A DNA stretch of 64,000 bases from Microbacterium enclense (GCA_038182865.1 CP116226.1:2604001-2668000), one strand, 5' to 3'. Numbered from the stretch's first letter, positions 42,227 to 51,755 are shown. Numbers and translations are program-made. The notes: generated by a model not told the origin, from the letters alone.

Positions 42227-42394
42227 TAAGGCATCGTGAGATCATCGTTGTCTAGGACCCACCGACCACGACAAACAACTAAAGGTCAGCTTCTCCACGG
42301 ACTCCGCGGCGGTCTCGTAACGGCTCAAGAGGATTGAAGGAACAGAGTGTTGGCCGTTTCGCCCTACGACGAGATTTGGTTCGCCGCGTGCACT

Positions 42395-43327
42395 TCAGCG
42401 AAACGGGGTCTCACTCTTGAGAACTGGAAGATCGGGGTAGCCGTTGAACTCAAGGAACTCGCGTAGAGCGTCCACCGATTCGTCGCCGAGAGGACTCGGT
42501 CCAATATGTACTGCGCGTATTGGCAGCCTGCGGGCAGGGTGTGTGACAAATCGATCGTTAGCCGCACGTTGGTTCTCGCCGTCTGCTGGCGAAACTTCGA
42601 TGTAGGGAGTGAGCCCGAACCGCGTCGATCGGTGTTTCACGAACTTCCACCTGGGATTGACCTCGAACACCAAGCGAGCTTCACGCTCGTCGACAAAAGC
42701 CGGATTCTTGAGTTGCAACAAATCAATGCCTCCGAGATTTGCCCAAGGAAGCAGCGTATCGGAGAGAGGATGTGGCTCTCGGCGGGCTAGGTCGGCGATA
42801 CGCTCGACACGCTTCAACGCGGTAGTTGAGTCGTACTGGACTGGCCACCAGCCGTCAGACTCAATCCTCACCTCGTCAGGATCAGGGCCATAGATGGGTT
42901 CACCCTCATCGTCCTCATCGATCTCATCACGCTTCCAAGATGCGGGCGGGAAGGGATGACGGTCAGCCGAAGCTTGCGCGACTGGCAAAAAATTCACACT
43001 GGCGTCTAACTCGATCGCATAAGAGACAGACGATCCGTAGCCCCTCCACACCGTCAACAGATCAGGTTGCAGCGCAGCGCAGAGGAGGAACGCCTCAAGT
43101 CCGTTGCGCTCGGCGTATTGCATTAGTTGGTCGAAACGAAGCGCCTGGTCATGGTCGAGCGTCTCGCGCGCGACGAGGCCCGCCTGCTTCAACGTCGCGG
43201 TTGCGTGCTTTGGCTCCTGGGAGTCGTTCATGAATCGGTGAGAAGTTGCCCAGAAGACGCGGTTAGTGACAATACTCCGAAGGCCCTCCGCGTCCGTATA
43301 GTGCCAAACGAGTTCCGGCTTCTTCAT
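42395..43327 (-). CDS. DUF2971 protein, possible abortive-infection component
   Basis: 310 residues from ATG 43327, preceded by AGAGGAGG; the longer frame is unnecessary. The DUF2971 hallmark is at the N-terminus: LVWHYTDAEGLRSIV, then WATSHRFMNDSQEP and later CAALQPDLLTVWRGYG. DUF2971 proteins recur in defence contexts but lack an established mechanism. Last gene on this strand in the R-M/DUF262/ATPase island, 98 bases after the ATPase gene. Confidence 0.76.
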   Translation of the reverse strand: MKKPELVWHYTDAEGLRSIVTNRVFWATSHRFMNDSQEPKHATATLKQAGLVARETLDHDQALRFDQLMQYAERNGLEAFLLCAALQPDLLTVWRGYGSSVSYAIELDASVNFLPVAQASADRHPFPPASWKRDEIDEDDEGEPIYGPDPDEVRIESDGWWPVQYDSTTALKRVERIADLARREPHPLSDTLLPWANLGGIDLLQLKNPAFVDEREARLVFEVNPRWKFVKHRSTRFGLTPYIEVSPADGENQRAANDRFVTHPARRLPIRAVHIGPSPLGDESVDALREFLEFNGYPDLPVLKSETPFR

Positions 43328-43425
43328 TGCATCCTCCTCTGTCATACGTGGTTGCTAGCCGCGGAAGCCCAAACTGCCTTCTTGCACAAATGACAGGAAG
43401 ATCCAGCTAGCTCCGCCCATTCCGG

Positions 43426-44757
43426 TCATTCCCCGGCTCGAACCATCAGGGCGAATCGAACAGACTCGTCAGGGTGCGCCTGGGCCCAACACGCAGCGAG
43501 AACAGTCAGAACGTGTGGTCTGCCGTACGCGTCACCGAGACGGTTGACCCAGTCGTGCGCGTCCTCGCCCTCTAGTTCGTCGAGCTTTCGCTGAAGCTCC
43601 GCAGAATCGACGTGCAGAGCTCCAGCCAGTGCGACGGGATCGTTCTTGAGCGTCCTGAAGAGTTCATCGGGATCATCTGTTTCAGGCAGGAAATGAAGCG
43701 GCCACTGACCGTCAATCGGGCGGTCAGACATCTTCCCTCGTTGATCACCGTCAGGCACAACAGCGAACACCAACTCGGCCTTAGGGGGCCGGGGAAGACT
43801 ACTGCGTAGACGCGTCATGAACCCATTGCCGTCGCCCCAGACAAGCGAGGTGGTTTTGGACAGCGATCGGTCACCCTGATCGAGCAGGGCACGGCATAGA
43901 TACCAGGCCGACTCGTCCTCGACAAACAGAACGCGCTCGATAGGCGGTCGGGCGAGCAGAGTATCGGCAACCGCCAGGTCGTCACGGGAATGATAAGCGT
44001 CAGTCGAGCCGCTCTCACCCATGCGTAGGAGGAGGAAGGCGCCGTGGTCGACGGCCGAAGCGATCATCTCTTCCGAGTGCGTTGAGATCACCATCCGCCA
44101 ACCGCGTTTCTGGCAGATCGCCAGAAGTCGCGATAGAAGAGCTTCGACACCGACTGGGGGGAGATATGCGTCTGGCTCGTCGAGCAGCAGAGTGAGATTC
44201 TTTTGGTCCTTGAACTGCTCGAGAATCCAGAGGAGGAAGTGAACCGAGAACTCGCCAAGCCCCATCTCCAACGCATCGTATGTGACGCCGGCATAGCTCA
44301 CCGTGAAGTACGGCGTCAGCGGATCGTCATCGGGGTCGCGGCCCCATCGGAATTTCGCTGCGATTTCCTCCCCCTCGGGCCCGACGTCAAGCGCGTACCA
44401 TTCGACCGAGTCATAGCCGCGGCCTACTACCCGTCGCACGTCGTCTAGCCGTTTGTCGTCTGGGCCGATCAAGCCCAGCTCGTCTTTCATCTCGTCGAGG
44501 TTGTTGAGCGACCTGAGCACGATGAGAGCCTGCTCACACAAGTGATGAAGGTCCAGATAAACTGCCGCCTCGCCGAGGCTTACAGCGATAGAACGAAGCA
44601 AACGTGACTTACCGGAACCGTTTCGTCCGCCAAGGACAGTACAAGGGCGCGATAGATCAATGGCGCTGGCGGCCCCGATCGGGAAGAGGTTCGGGGCCGC
44701 GTTGGTGTATGCAGCTTGAAGATCGCGCCAAACTCGGAGCTCGTCGGCTCGCCTCAT
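43426..44757 (-). CDS. OLD-like AAA ATPase with TOPRIM-like C-terminal half
   Basis: 443 residues. Walker A GGRNGSGKS (43-51), ABC/SMC-like helical insert, signature-like GLGEFSVHFLLW (166-177), Walker B LLLDEPDAYLPP (D193/E194), H-switch STHSEE (225-230), then a possible TOPRIM-type segment RVLFVEDESAWYLC (E280) and VPDGDQRGK. This matches overcoming-lysogenization-defect (OLD) nucleases, which cut phage or damaged DNA, but catalytic TOPRIM residues need confirming. Its ATG overlaps the DUF262 stop (ATGA), so the two are translationally coupled. Confidence 0.82.
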   Translation of the reverse strand: MRRADELRVWRDLQAAYTNAAPNLFPIGAASAIDLSRPCTVLGGRNGSGKSRLLRSIAVSLGEAAVYLDLHHLCEQALIVLRSLNNLDEMKDELGLIGPDDKRLDDVRRVVGRGYDSVEWYALDVGPEGEEIAAKFRWGRDPDDDPLTPYFTVSYAGVTYDALEMGLGEFSVHFLLWILEQFKDQKNLTLLLDEPDAYLPPVGVEALLSRLLAICQKRGWRMVISTHSEEMIASAVDHGAFLLLRMGESGSTDAYHSRDDLAVADTLLARPPIERVLFVEDESAWYLCRALLDQGDRSLSKTTSLVWGDGNGFMTRLRSSLPRPPKAELVFAVVPDGDQRGKMSDRPIDGQWPLHFLPETDDPDELFRTLKNDPVALAGALHVDSAELQRKLDELEGEDAHDWVNRLGDAYGRPHVLTVLAACWAQAHPDESVRFALMVRAGE

Positions 44758-45905
44758 ACTGACGTATCCCCATCAATGATCGGGTTCCCCCAGTCCTCCT
44801 GCTCAATAAAGGCCGACACAGATCCTTGAACAAAGTTGGACGGGCTCTCCTCAAGCTGCTGGATCAAGCTGTCCGACATTCGCTTCGGCCGCGTATCAAA
44901 CTCGTGCACAGAAACGAGATGGATCACGAGGTCTCGAATCAGAACAGAGGAGACGTCGGTCACTCGATACGACGCACGATCATCGTAAAGCGCAACAAGT
45001 GGGCCGAGGAAGTCGGTACTGCGGTCGGCACGCGCCTCGAAACGGAGCTCCTCGAACCGAGCAAGGAGATCATCGGGAATCAATCCCGTATCAATGGGAG
45101 CCCACGCACAATAGACCAACCAGGTCTGCAACGTGCCCTTGTTGAATCGGACGCGATTCTTCGTCGTGTCGATCAACCTAAGTAGTTGCGCCGCCGCAGA
45201 TCGGACCCCAGATATAGTTGTCTCCGCGAACGCGCCGCTCCTGTACTGGGCCTCGACCACGTTGTTGTTAATATGGCGGCGCATGTCGTCGATCTCGAGA
45301 GCCACGCACGCACGCGCGATGACGTCATCGTAGGCAAGTCGACTGTTGCTGAAGCCGATCCGCTCCTTGGTCAGAAGTCCGCTCTGTTTGAGGTCCTCGA
45401 CCAACTCCTTGACTTGGTCGCGAGCTTCTCCGTGCAGAGCGTTGCGCTTCTCCGGGGGTGTGAGGTTGTAAGACTGGTTGAGTCGAAAGAAGAGCTCATT
45501 CGGCTCTTGTGGCTCGTAGTCATCCAGCTTGATCACAGAGATCGAGAAGCCGTTCACGGCGCGGCGAACTTCGGCGGGGAGCTTCTCGTACGTCAAGCCG
45601 TCGAGCCGCCGTATTCGCTCGTCGGGAGGCTCCGTCGACCCATTCACCCTGATCTTGTTCGCGAAGAAGTCGCGGATAGCAGCTAGCCGCTGCTGTCCGT
45701 CCAACACAACATCCTCGCCTTCCGAATCCACGACCACGTGAATCGCAGGTACATACCACGCGCGCAGGATGGTGTCGATCAGACGTTGCCGGCGCGGAGT
45801 GTCCCAAATCTCATCGCGCTGAAAGTCAGGCTGGAGATCAAGCTCGCCCTCGCGGATTCGGCGCACAAGCGACTCAAGATCAGGATCTGTCTTCGTTAGC
45901 CTCAC
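44754..45905 (-). CDS. DUF262 (GmrSD-N-like) protein
   Basis: 383 residues, GTG 45905 after AAGGAGA. DUF262 signature: LQPDFQRDEIWDTPRRQRLIDTI (short pieces), YVPAIHVV, VLDGQQRLAAIRDFF and LFFRLNQSYNLTPPEKRNALH. In GmrSD-type systems the DUF262 half uses the DGQQR motif for nucleotide binding or hydrolysis. The HNH (DUF1524) half is absent here, so the ATPase encoded next may supply the effector. Follows the restriction gene by 8 bases. Confidence 0.85.
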   Translation of the reverse strand: MRLTKTDPDLESLVRRIREGELDLQPDFQRDEIWDTPRRQRLIDTILRAWYVPAIHVVVDSEGEDVVLDGQQRLAAIRDFFANKIRVNGSTEPPDERIRRLDGLTYEKLPAEVRRAVNGFSISVIKLDDYEPQEPNELFFRLNQSYNLTPPEKRNALHGEARDQVKELVEDLKQSGLLTKERIGFSNSRLAYDDVIARACVALEIDDMRRHINNNVVEAQYRSGAFAETTISGVRSAAAQLLRLIDTTKNRVRFNKGTLQTWLVYCAWAPIDTGLIPDDLLARFEELRFEARADRSTDFLGPLVALYDDRASYRVTDVSSVLIRDLVIHLVSVHEFDTRPKRMSDSLIQQLEESPSNFVQGSVSAFIEQEDWGNPIIDGDTSV

Positions 45906-45913
45906 GGATCTCC

Positions 45914-46843
45914 TTAGAAGAGTTTGGACGCATCGATGTCGTCGATCTTGGAAGCTTCCGCCGCGAAGGAGCTGGGGATCACTGGCTCAGGCACTCGATT
46001 GTTATGCGACTCCATGACGTCGGAGATCTCGGCAGCGATCAGGTCGAGCACGTTGTCTAGGCTCGTCACCCGCTCCGAGACACCCCGCGATATTGAGGCG
46101 GCGACGTACCCATCACCCGCCGAGTTCTTCATAAAGCCGTAGATGCCAACGCCGTCGAGGTATGTGGCTGTCAGGGCCTGCGCATCTTGGATCATCTTCG
46201 CAAATTCTTCGGGTGTCGATAGCCGCGCAGCCCAGAGCGTGTAGACAAGAGGAGGAGCCTTACGACGCCACTGATCCCAGTGCTGGATGCGAGTATTCTC
46301 CTGCTGTCGATAGAGCTTCAGGTCAGTGGCCTGAAACTTCAATTCCTTGCGACGGTTGCTCCAATCTGCACGTCCCTTGCGATCCGGTGTGGAACCAAAG
46401 CCTGGCGCACCGGTCAATTTGGCTTCGCAGCAGATGAGGGGGTCTTGCAGCGCCTTGCCCGGGCGCGCCGGCCAAGCGATGTCGATCTGATGCAGCTGGG
46501 AGAAACCCTGAACGTTGCTTCGAGATGCGAGTGGGCTCGAGGTCTTGTTGCTCAAGATCAGAGTGATGATTTCCGAGAAGAAGTTGCCTTTGCTCCGATA
46601 GATTCCCTCGCCACCCTCAGAACCTTTCTTGAGCTTGCTCCCTGACGCCGCGCGCGGCGTGACCTGCTCGACGCGGTACGTATCGATCGTCCAGAGCAGA
46701 TCTAGAAAGTCAGACTCGACCTCCCGGAAGCTCTTGACGAGCTGATCCTGGATACGGTCCCGGAGCGTTTCCACCTTGTCCCAAGGATTGCCCACGAGCG
46801 CTTCTACGCGCGCTTGATCATTGGGATCAGCAGATGAAGCCAT
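45914..46843 (-). CDS. Type II restriction endonuclease, PD-(D/E)XK type
   Basis: 309 residues from ATG 46843, four bases after the methyltransferase stop; a longer frame would extend into the methyltransferase gene. A PD-(D/E)XK-like core is visible: Asp in LHQIDIAWPA, then Glu-Ala-Lys in LICCEAKLTG. Upstream is a helical region with FLDLLWTIDTYRVEQV; downstream FQATDLKLYRQQE. Recognition sequence unknown. Pairing with an N6-adenine methyltransferase makes the R-M assignment firm even though no named enzyme is recognised. Confidence 0.78.
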   Translation of the reverse strand: MASSADPNDQARVEALVGNPWDKVETLRDRIQDQLVKSFREVESDFLDLLWTIDTYRVEQVTPRAASGSKLKKGSEGGEGIYRSKGNFFSEIITLILSNKTSSPLASRSNVQGFSQLHQIDIAWPARPGKALQDPLICCEAKLTGAPGFGSTPDRKGRADWSNRRKELKFQATDLKLYRQQENTRIQHWDQWRRKAPPLVYTLWAARLSTPEEFAKMIQDAQALTATYLDGVGIYGFMKNSAGDGYVAASISRGVSERVTSLDNVLDLIAAEISDVMESHNNRVPEPVIPSSFAAEASKIDDIDASKLF

Positions 46844-46847
46844 GGCC

Positions 46848-48626
46848 TCATTCTGCCCGACGGAGTCGCCGTTCTCTCCGTTGACGTGCCGCATCGAGCA
46901 GTAGCGCAATCTCATCTGTAGACAGACCCGCCCCAGCACCGAGTACAGCCTCGTCGACTCGCTTGGCGACTTCGGTCCATTGGCCGTTGCGAAGCTGAGT
47001 ATCGAGCGAGCGTCGCTGCGGCTCGAGCGCTTGCCATGCCTTCGCCATCACCTCCGGTGACGGCAACGGAAGCAGAGCCGCCTCCCTGGGCTCCATTTTG
47101 AGGATTCCTCCACCGTAGGAACGTCCGTTGATTTCAGCGCCAAGCATGGTGACCGAGTTGAGGCACATGTAAGGGAGTGCGGCGGCGGCGATGGTCGGCG
47201 CCGACGCGTGCAAGCGGACGCCGTGCATCGAGTTGAGGAAACCAACCTTGGCGGAGTTCGTGATTAGCCGCGGGTAGTTGTGACTCATGTAGGTAAAGAA
47301 GAGATCGGGCGTTGCTGGCGCAGGCGGCCTCCACCAGGGCGTGCGAATCTGGCACTTGTACCCTTGGTCGATAGAAAGCGATTCACCGTAAGCGGTGTAC
47401 GCAATCCGACCCTCTGATGTGTCAGTCGCCTCAGGCCTGAAGAGCCACACAGGCTCATCGGCATCACGAAGCTGGTTCCACTGCGCACGAGTGAACGCCG
47501 GGTTCCTAAGATGCCGCGTACCTGGCGGGCTGACCGCAACAAGCTGCGATTCAGACAGCTTGTACTGCAGACGCGTCGACTCTGAAATGACGAAGAACTT
47601 GTTAGCGCCCGTCACCGCACCAAGTTCGGATGTTCCGTACTCACTCAGCGGGCTGAATGAACGCGCCAGCACCTCGCGGTAGAGACCGCGCGCAGCCTTC
47701 GGCACGAGAATGTCCGTCCACTTACCCGACTCGGGCGGTGTGACGTTGAGTTGCATGTAAGGCCGCACCTTGGCAAGGTCATCGGCAGTCTCGACATGCC
47801 ACAGCGAGAAGGAGTCGCAGCCTCCGCGCCCCTCTGCGAGCAAAAGCACCACGTCCGCGAGGGCGTCCTGAAACTGCAGTCGCTCAAACAGAACGAGGTT
47901 CACGCGCTCGAAGCGCGATCGCAGCCAGGCGCGAATTGGCTCAGCGTACCCAACAGTAAGAAGTTCCGCAGGCAACACCATCGCTAAGCGACCCTCGGGC
48001 TTCAGGAAGCCCGCCGCATGAGCAAGGCTCGCCGCCCACGACGACGCGAGCCCACTCAGGCGAACGCCCTGCTTAAGCGCGGCCTCGGCGCTGAGACGCC
48101 GGGACGTTCCAGTGTGCTCTTGGTACCGGATGAATGGCGGGTTGCCAATCACCGCGTCGAGGTAGGGCACTGGCGCATCCAGCACATCGGGCGTCTGCAA
48201 CTCAAAGAAGTCCGAGGCAATCAGATGTGCTTCGAGGGACTCTTCCGCAAGGAGACGCTCCGCCTCGCCGAGGGATGCCGCGTGGAGATCGACACCGAAT
48301 AGCTGGCTATCCAGGTCATCTGCCTGGCCGAGTGCACGAAGCCTCCGACCCGCGGCGAGCAAGAAGACGCCGTCACCACACGTGGGGTCCATGACCCTAG
48401 CGTTGGGATCGTCCTGGATCGCCCATGCAGCAAGATGCTCGGCGATCGGTTCTGGTGTGAAGAACGCCCCACGAGCCTTGCGCAAAGTCGCGCTGTCGCC
48501 GGGTAGGAGGTCCACGCTGGACACTCTACGGGGGGCCTCGGACGTTGATCGAGTCGGCACGCCGAATCGAACATAGTTACGGTAGAACTCCCTCACGATC
48601 GGGGTGCCGACGTACCCTGGACGCAT
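46848..48626 (-). CDS. N6-adenine DNA methyltransferase of the R-M system
   Basis: 592 residues at the longest. Motif X/I region: GAFFTPEPIAEHLA, VMDPTCGDGVFLLAAGR (SAM binding), acidic LFGVDLHAAS, motif IV NPPFIRYQEH (catalytic), then a C-terminal target-recognition domain with TGANKFFVISE and a helical tail. Gamma-class adenine methyltransferase that protects host DNA from the partner nuclease. The ATG at 48626 overlaps the divergent small gene; a GTG at 48596 or later would avoid this and may be the true start. Confidence 0.85.
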   Translation of the reverse strand: MRPGYVGTPIVREFYRNYVRFGVPTRSTSEAPRRVSSVDLLPGDSATLRKARGAFFTPEPIAEHLAAWAIQDDPNARVMDPTCGDGVFLLAAGRRLRALGQADDLDSQLFGVDLHAASLGEAERLLAEESLEAHLIASDFFELQTPDVLDAPVPYLDAVIGNPPFIRYQEHTGTSRRLSAEAALKQGVRLSGLASSWAASLAHAAGFLKPEGRLAMVLPAELLTVGYAEPIRAWLRSRFERVNLVLFERLQFQDALADVVLLLAEGRGGCDSFSLWHVETADDLAKVRPYMQLNVTPPESGKWTDILVPKAARGLYREVLARSFSPLSEYGTSELGAVTGANKFFVISESTRLQYKLSESQLVAVSPPGTRHLRNPAFTRAQWNQLRDADEPVWLFRPEATDTSEGRIAYTAYGESLSIDQGYKCQIRTPWWRPPAPATPDLFFTYMSHNYPRLITNSAKVGFLNSMHGVRLHASAPTIAAAALPYMCLNSVTMLGAEINGRSYGGGILKMEPREAALLPLPSPEVMAKAWQALEPQRRSLDTQLRNGQWTEVAKRVDEAVLGAGAGLSTDEIALLLDAARQRRERRLRRAE

Positions 48627-48882
48627 GATCCAGGAGTTCTATGACGAGCACGGCAGACTGGAACCGGGGGTACGGCGGACAATCCAACACAACTCTGCAA
48701 CCCCGAAGTTCGAAATCATCGCCACCCTCGATTCGTTGACCCCCGAACGCTGGCGCGTCAGGGTGACGTTATTCGGCGTGACTGTGATCAAGCTCGATCA
48801 GGCCTTCCCCTCCAAGCAAGCTGCAGGCGCCGCTGCGGAGGCCGCTCTGCAAGAGCGCTTGGTTGCAGTTTTCGCTAGCTGA
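48625..48882 (+). CDS. Small protein with dsRNA-binding-domain-like sequence
   Basis: 85 residues from ATG 48625. The whole chain lays out like one DRBM domain: MIQEFYDEHGRLEP (helix 1), PKFEIIATLDS and RWRVRVTLFGVTVIKLD (strands), FPSKQAAGAAAEAALQERL (helix 2). The conserved KKxAK lysines are largely replaced (SKQAAG), so RNA binding is uncertain. It is divergent from, and its start overlaps, the R-M methyltransferase. A regulatory or accessory defence role is possible. Confidence 0.62.
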   Translation: MIQEFYDEHGRLEPGVRRTIQHNSATPKFEIIATLDSLTPERWRVRVTLFGVTVIKLDQAFPSKQAAGAAAEAALQERLVAVFAS

Positions 48883-49033
48883 AGGGTCGGCGTTACGACT
48901 CAGGTCGATGCAGCCCGCCCCAAGCAGCACTCTCGGCGCAAGCAGTCGTCACGGGGGTCGCGAAGTGCGGCTGATACGTGCTGTCGCCCCAGCAGGGTGG
49001 CCCTATGTCCAAGGGTTTGGCAGAGTTGCTCGC

Positions 49034-49222
49034 ATGAGCACATCGACACCGGCATGTGGCGCTCGTAACGGCGACTTCGCTTGCTCGTTGCCTGCAGATC
49101 ACGCGCGCCTACCCATTCCCGGCGCTGCCGAGCATGGGGTGCGGTGGCGAGACCAAAACGGCATCAAGTACACAGCGTGGTGGTCAGACGAGTTTGCGGA
49201 CGTTCGGATCGAAGAGCGATAG
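49034..49222 (+). CDS. 62-residue unknown protein
   Basis: Cysteine at ACGARNG and ACSLPADHARLP, a central GVRWRDQNGIKYTAWWSDEF beta-like stretch and an acidic tail. Weak ribosome site. Could be a small metal-binding or mobile-element protein; no family recognised. Same strand as the genes on both sides. Confidence 0.42.
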   Translation: MSTSTPACGARNGDFACSLPADHARLPIPGAAEHGVRWRDQNGIKYTAWWSDEFADVRIEER

Positions 49223-49274
49223 ACATCTCGCACTGTCTAAGTAGATCCGACGTCGAACTGGTATGTTTTGCGCC

Positions 49275-49718
49275 ATGTTGGATCCCCGCCTGGTCGCAGC
49301 CTTCAAGGAGTCGTTGGTCGGCTGCCTTCCATCGGTAGCTGCAGCTGCGGGTACGGGCGACGCCGCCAACCGCGCTGCGCAGCAGTGGATGTTCGACCGT
49401 GCGGCCAAGGGCTTCGCGAGCACCGGCACCCCGATTCCCACCCTCCACGGTCCTCCGCGTACCAACGCAATCTATTCGAACCTCGGGGGTGGACCGAAAC
49501 GTCAGGGCGGTCTCGGTATAGCTGGTGGCCGGATTGCCTTGAGCCGCACGGGTGGTCAGGCCTCCCTTGCCGCGGAGCTGACTGTGCCGTTTATCGCGAT
49601 CGGGGCCAACATAGCGGCTGACACCGCGTGGCGTTACGGCAGGGCCGTGTGGCAGGACAGGCGCCGGGCGAAGCTCGCCACTCGTCCGCGAGACCGTGAC
49701 GCCGCCGGCAGTTCATAA
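49275..49718 (+). CDS. Unknown protein with a glycine-rich C-terminal half
   Basis: 147 residues from ATG 49275 (an ATG at 49263 adds four residues). Helical N-terminus (LDPRLVAAFKESLVGCL), then IYSNLGGGPKRQGGLGIAGGRIAL, a hydrophobic LTVPFIAIGANIAA stretch and a basic tail. The 3' end overlaps the convergent gene by six bases. No family recognised. Confidence 0.5.
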   Translation: MLDPRLVAAFKESLVGCLPSVAAAAGTGDAANRAAQQWMFDRAAKGFASTGTPIPTLHGPPRTNAIYSNLGGGPKRQGGLGIAGGRIALSRTGGQASLAAELTVPFIAIGANIAADTAWRYGRAVWQDRRRAKLATRPRDRDAAGSS

Positions 49719-50450
49719 GAGCAATCCAGTTCCTCGTTGCCTGCACCGCATCGCCCGGGCAAAGCGCATCGCATCCTTTAGCTCTGCACCCTCGTCTCGC
49801 ACAATGCTCCCTGTAATGCCGCACAGGTAGAGCGAGGTGATATGGAGAACGCTGGTCCAGTCGTAGGAAGGCTTGGACTCGGAAAATCCGCCGTTCTCGA
49901 TCGGTGCCCAGTCGATGGCCAGTCGGGCGGTGGCATGAGTGAACTGAGATGCCTCCTGCCACATCTCATAGAGCGCAGGGCCTTTCGTCCTCTTCAAAGC
50001 GGCGACGAACGCCCGAGCTTCGTTGTCGATCGAGGAATCGACGACGCCAAGCATCGATACATCCAAGGTTGCGAGAAGTGGGTCAAGCTCAGCGTCGGCT
50101 CCCATCGCGGCCAGATGCGATACGCGGCGCGTGTCGAGCCGCTTTGCTTCCGCCACGAGGCTGGGCATCGCGGCGGAGCGATCCTCTAGCTCGTGCAGCC
50201 ACACCAGGCGCCCGGAAAGCTCGGCCAGGGTTCGCGCGTTTGGTGATGCAGATCCGTCGAGACCGGTGCGAGCGAGGCAAAGCAGAGCAAGGATCTGGTG
50301 GTGCAGGGCACGCAACCAGCCCACCGCCAATTGCGTTGCGGGGGTTGCCGGGAGATCTTCGATCCGACACCGTAGGACTGCTTTTACCCTTGCTTCCAGT
50401 CGACGCACTGACAGTGGCCTTGGTTGAACGGATACACGCGACTCCGCCAC
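49713..50450 (-). CDS. All-helical unknown protein (possibly DUF5677-like)
   Basis: 245 residues from GTG 50450, with GGGGGAGG at ideal spacing; a GTG at 50459 is too close to it. Helical throughout: LRALHHQILALLCLARTG, ARTLAELSGRLVWLHEL, EARAFVAALKRTKGPALYEMW and QFTHATARLAIDW. The helix-with-His pattern recalls DUF5677-type proteins; low certainty. Confidence 0.55.
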   Translation of the reverse strand: MAESRVSVQPRPLSVRRLEARVKAVLRCRIEDLPATPATQLAVGWLRALHHQILALLCLARTGLDGSASPNARTLAELSGRLVWLHELEDRSAAMPSLVAEAKRLDTRRVSHLAAMGADAELDPLLATLDVSMLGVVDSSIDNEARAFVAALKRTKGPALYEMWQEASQFTHATARLAIDWAPIENGGFSESKPSYDWTSVLHITSLYLCGITGSIVRDEGAELKDAMRFARAMRCRQRGTGLLL

Positions 50451-50634
50451 GGCATTCACCTCCCCCGGGGACTTCTTCCCCTTATAGATAACGGGTAACC
50501 TCGCTCAGTGACCACCGTAGACCGCAAAAAATAGACAAGCGCGAAGGGCTAGCACTCGCCCAAGAAGGGCTACCCGTAGCCATAGCAGCTTGCTCCCCCG
50601 GACACCGCCGCCGAAAGAGACGGGCACAGCCCCG

Positions 50635-50982
50635 TTACTCGCGACTGTCGTAATGAACGCTAATTGCGTACCCCGTTTCGCATTCGAGGAACACCTGATG
50701 GGGACCCACGTAGTCCTTAATTGGGCCATCTTCGAACTGGAGGGCAGCGAAAGATATAGCCCAAGGATACGCACCCTCGAAGGCGATCGACCAAGCTGAA
50801 TTCGACACGTAGCCTGGCGGCAACGCCCTTGGCTCATCGACGCCTGGGCGAATGGTTGGCGGCTCTGTCATCCATCGCCGCCAGTCCCAGTCATTGAGGA
50901 TGAACCGCGTCACGTACGGCACCAGGCCCTCAGCGACCACTTGCATGGTGTCAGGTTCGTTGACGTCCGCTGTCACGCTCAT
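50635..50982 (-). CDS. Unknown accessory-region protein
   Basis: 115 residues from ATG 50982 with a very strong AGGAGGAGT site; upstream in-frame sequence is not needed. Acidic, aromatic: VTRFILNDWDWRRWMTEPPTI, SAWSIAFEGAYPWAIS, HQVFLECETGYAISVHYDS. Probably soluble. No family recognised; neighbours suggest a plasmid- or ICE-derived block. Confidence 0.62.
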   Translation of the reverse strand: MSVTADVNEPDTMQVVAEGLVPYVTRFILNDWDWRRWMTEPPTIRPGVDEPRALPPGYVSNSAWSIAFEGAYPWAISFAALQFEDGPIKDYVGPHQVFLECETGYAISVHYDSRE

Positions 50983-51219
50983 CGTGCTAACTCCTCCTGC
51001 ATCATCCGACAGGCATCGGGCGCTTGCTATGCCGGACGTGGCGCACCATTTGATGAGGGCGACCGTCGTCGTACAACCATCCCCCTGCCAAGCTGTCCAC
51101 CGCAAGTTAGGCCGTCTGGCGGCATCGCCAGGGCCTCAGCGAGACCTACTCGTCTCGCTCGCAAGAGCCAAGAACGCCGACGGAAGAAGGGCGGTGGTTC
51201 GGATGACCACCGCCCTTCG

Positions 51220-51726
51220 TCAAGGTCGACTATTCACGTCACCGCTGCCGTCAACGCGCTCGATCCGCACCTCCAGCGCGGGTGACATCTCTTGCAGAAG
51301 CGCCGCCCAGACCATCGTTTCGACGTAATCGTCTCGGTCGATCGGCTCCTCGTGCCACCGGGTTTTGCCTTGCTCGCGCGTGCGGACTCGATAGATCCCC
51401 GGTTCGATCAGCCTGCTCCGGAGCTCCTCGGGTAGCTCGCCGTTCTCGCCCTCATCGTCGGTAAGTCCGACCACTGCGACGTCGCCGACGAGGCGGGCGT
51501 CGCTGGCCTGCGGGACGTGGAATCGCCATAGAAACGTGGCGCGCCGGTTGAACGGTAAGTCGCGGATGAGCCCCTCCTCGTTGACGTACATCGTGACGCC
51601 GAGGTCGGGGATGTCGACCGCTTCAATCCAGCCGCCGACGGCCCGCTGAAAGTCCTCAAGCGAATCCAACCTGACGGCTCTGAGCGATGCGGTGTTGTCT
51701 GCCGGGATGATGATGCCCTGCACCAT
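51220..51726 (-). CDS. DUF3846-family protein of mobile elements
   Basis: 168 residues, ATG after AAAGGAGGAACACC. N-terminus MVQGIIIPADNTASLR, then LDSLEDFQRAVGGWIEAVDI and MYVNEEGLIRDLPFNRRATFLW fit DUF3846, found on phages, plasmids and integrative elements. A C-terminal extension (YRVRTREQGKTRWHEEP...) is basic/acidic mixed. Its leader carries a palindrome shared with the gene at 51898. Confidence 0.8.
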   Translation of the reverse strand: MVQGIIIPADNTASLRAVRLDSLEDFQRAVGGWIEAVDIPDLGVTMYVNEEGLIRDLPFNRRATFLWRFHVPQASDARLVGDVAVVGLTDDEGENGELPEELRSRLIEPGIYRVRTREQGKTRWHEEPIDRDDYVETMVWAALLQEMSPALEVRIERVDGSGDVNSRP

Positions 51727-51755
51727 GGTGGTGTTCCTCCTTTGTGCGTGCGACC

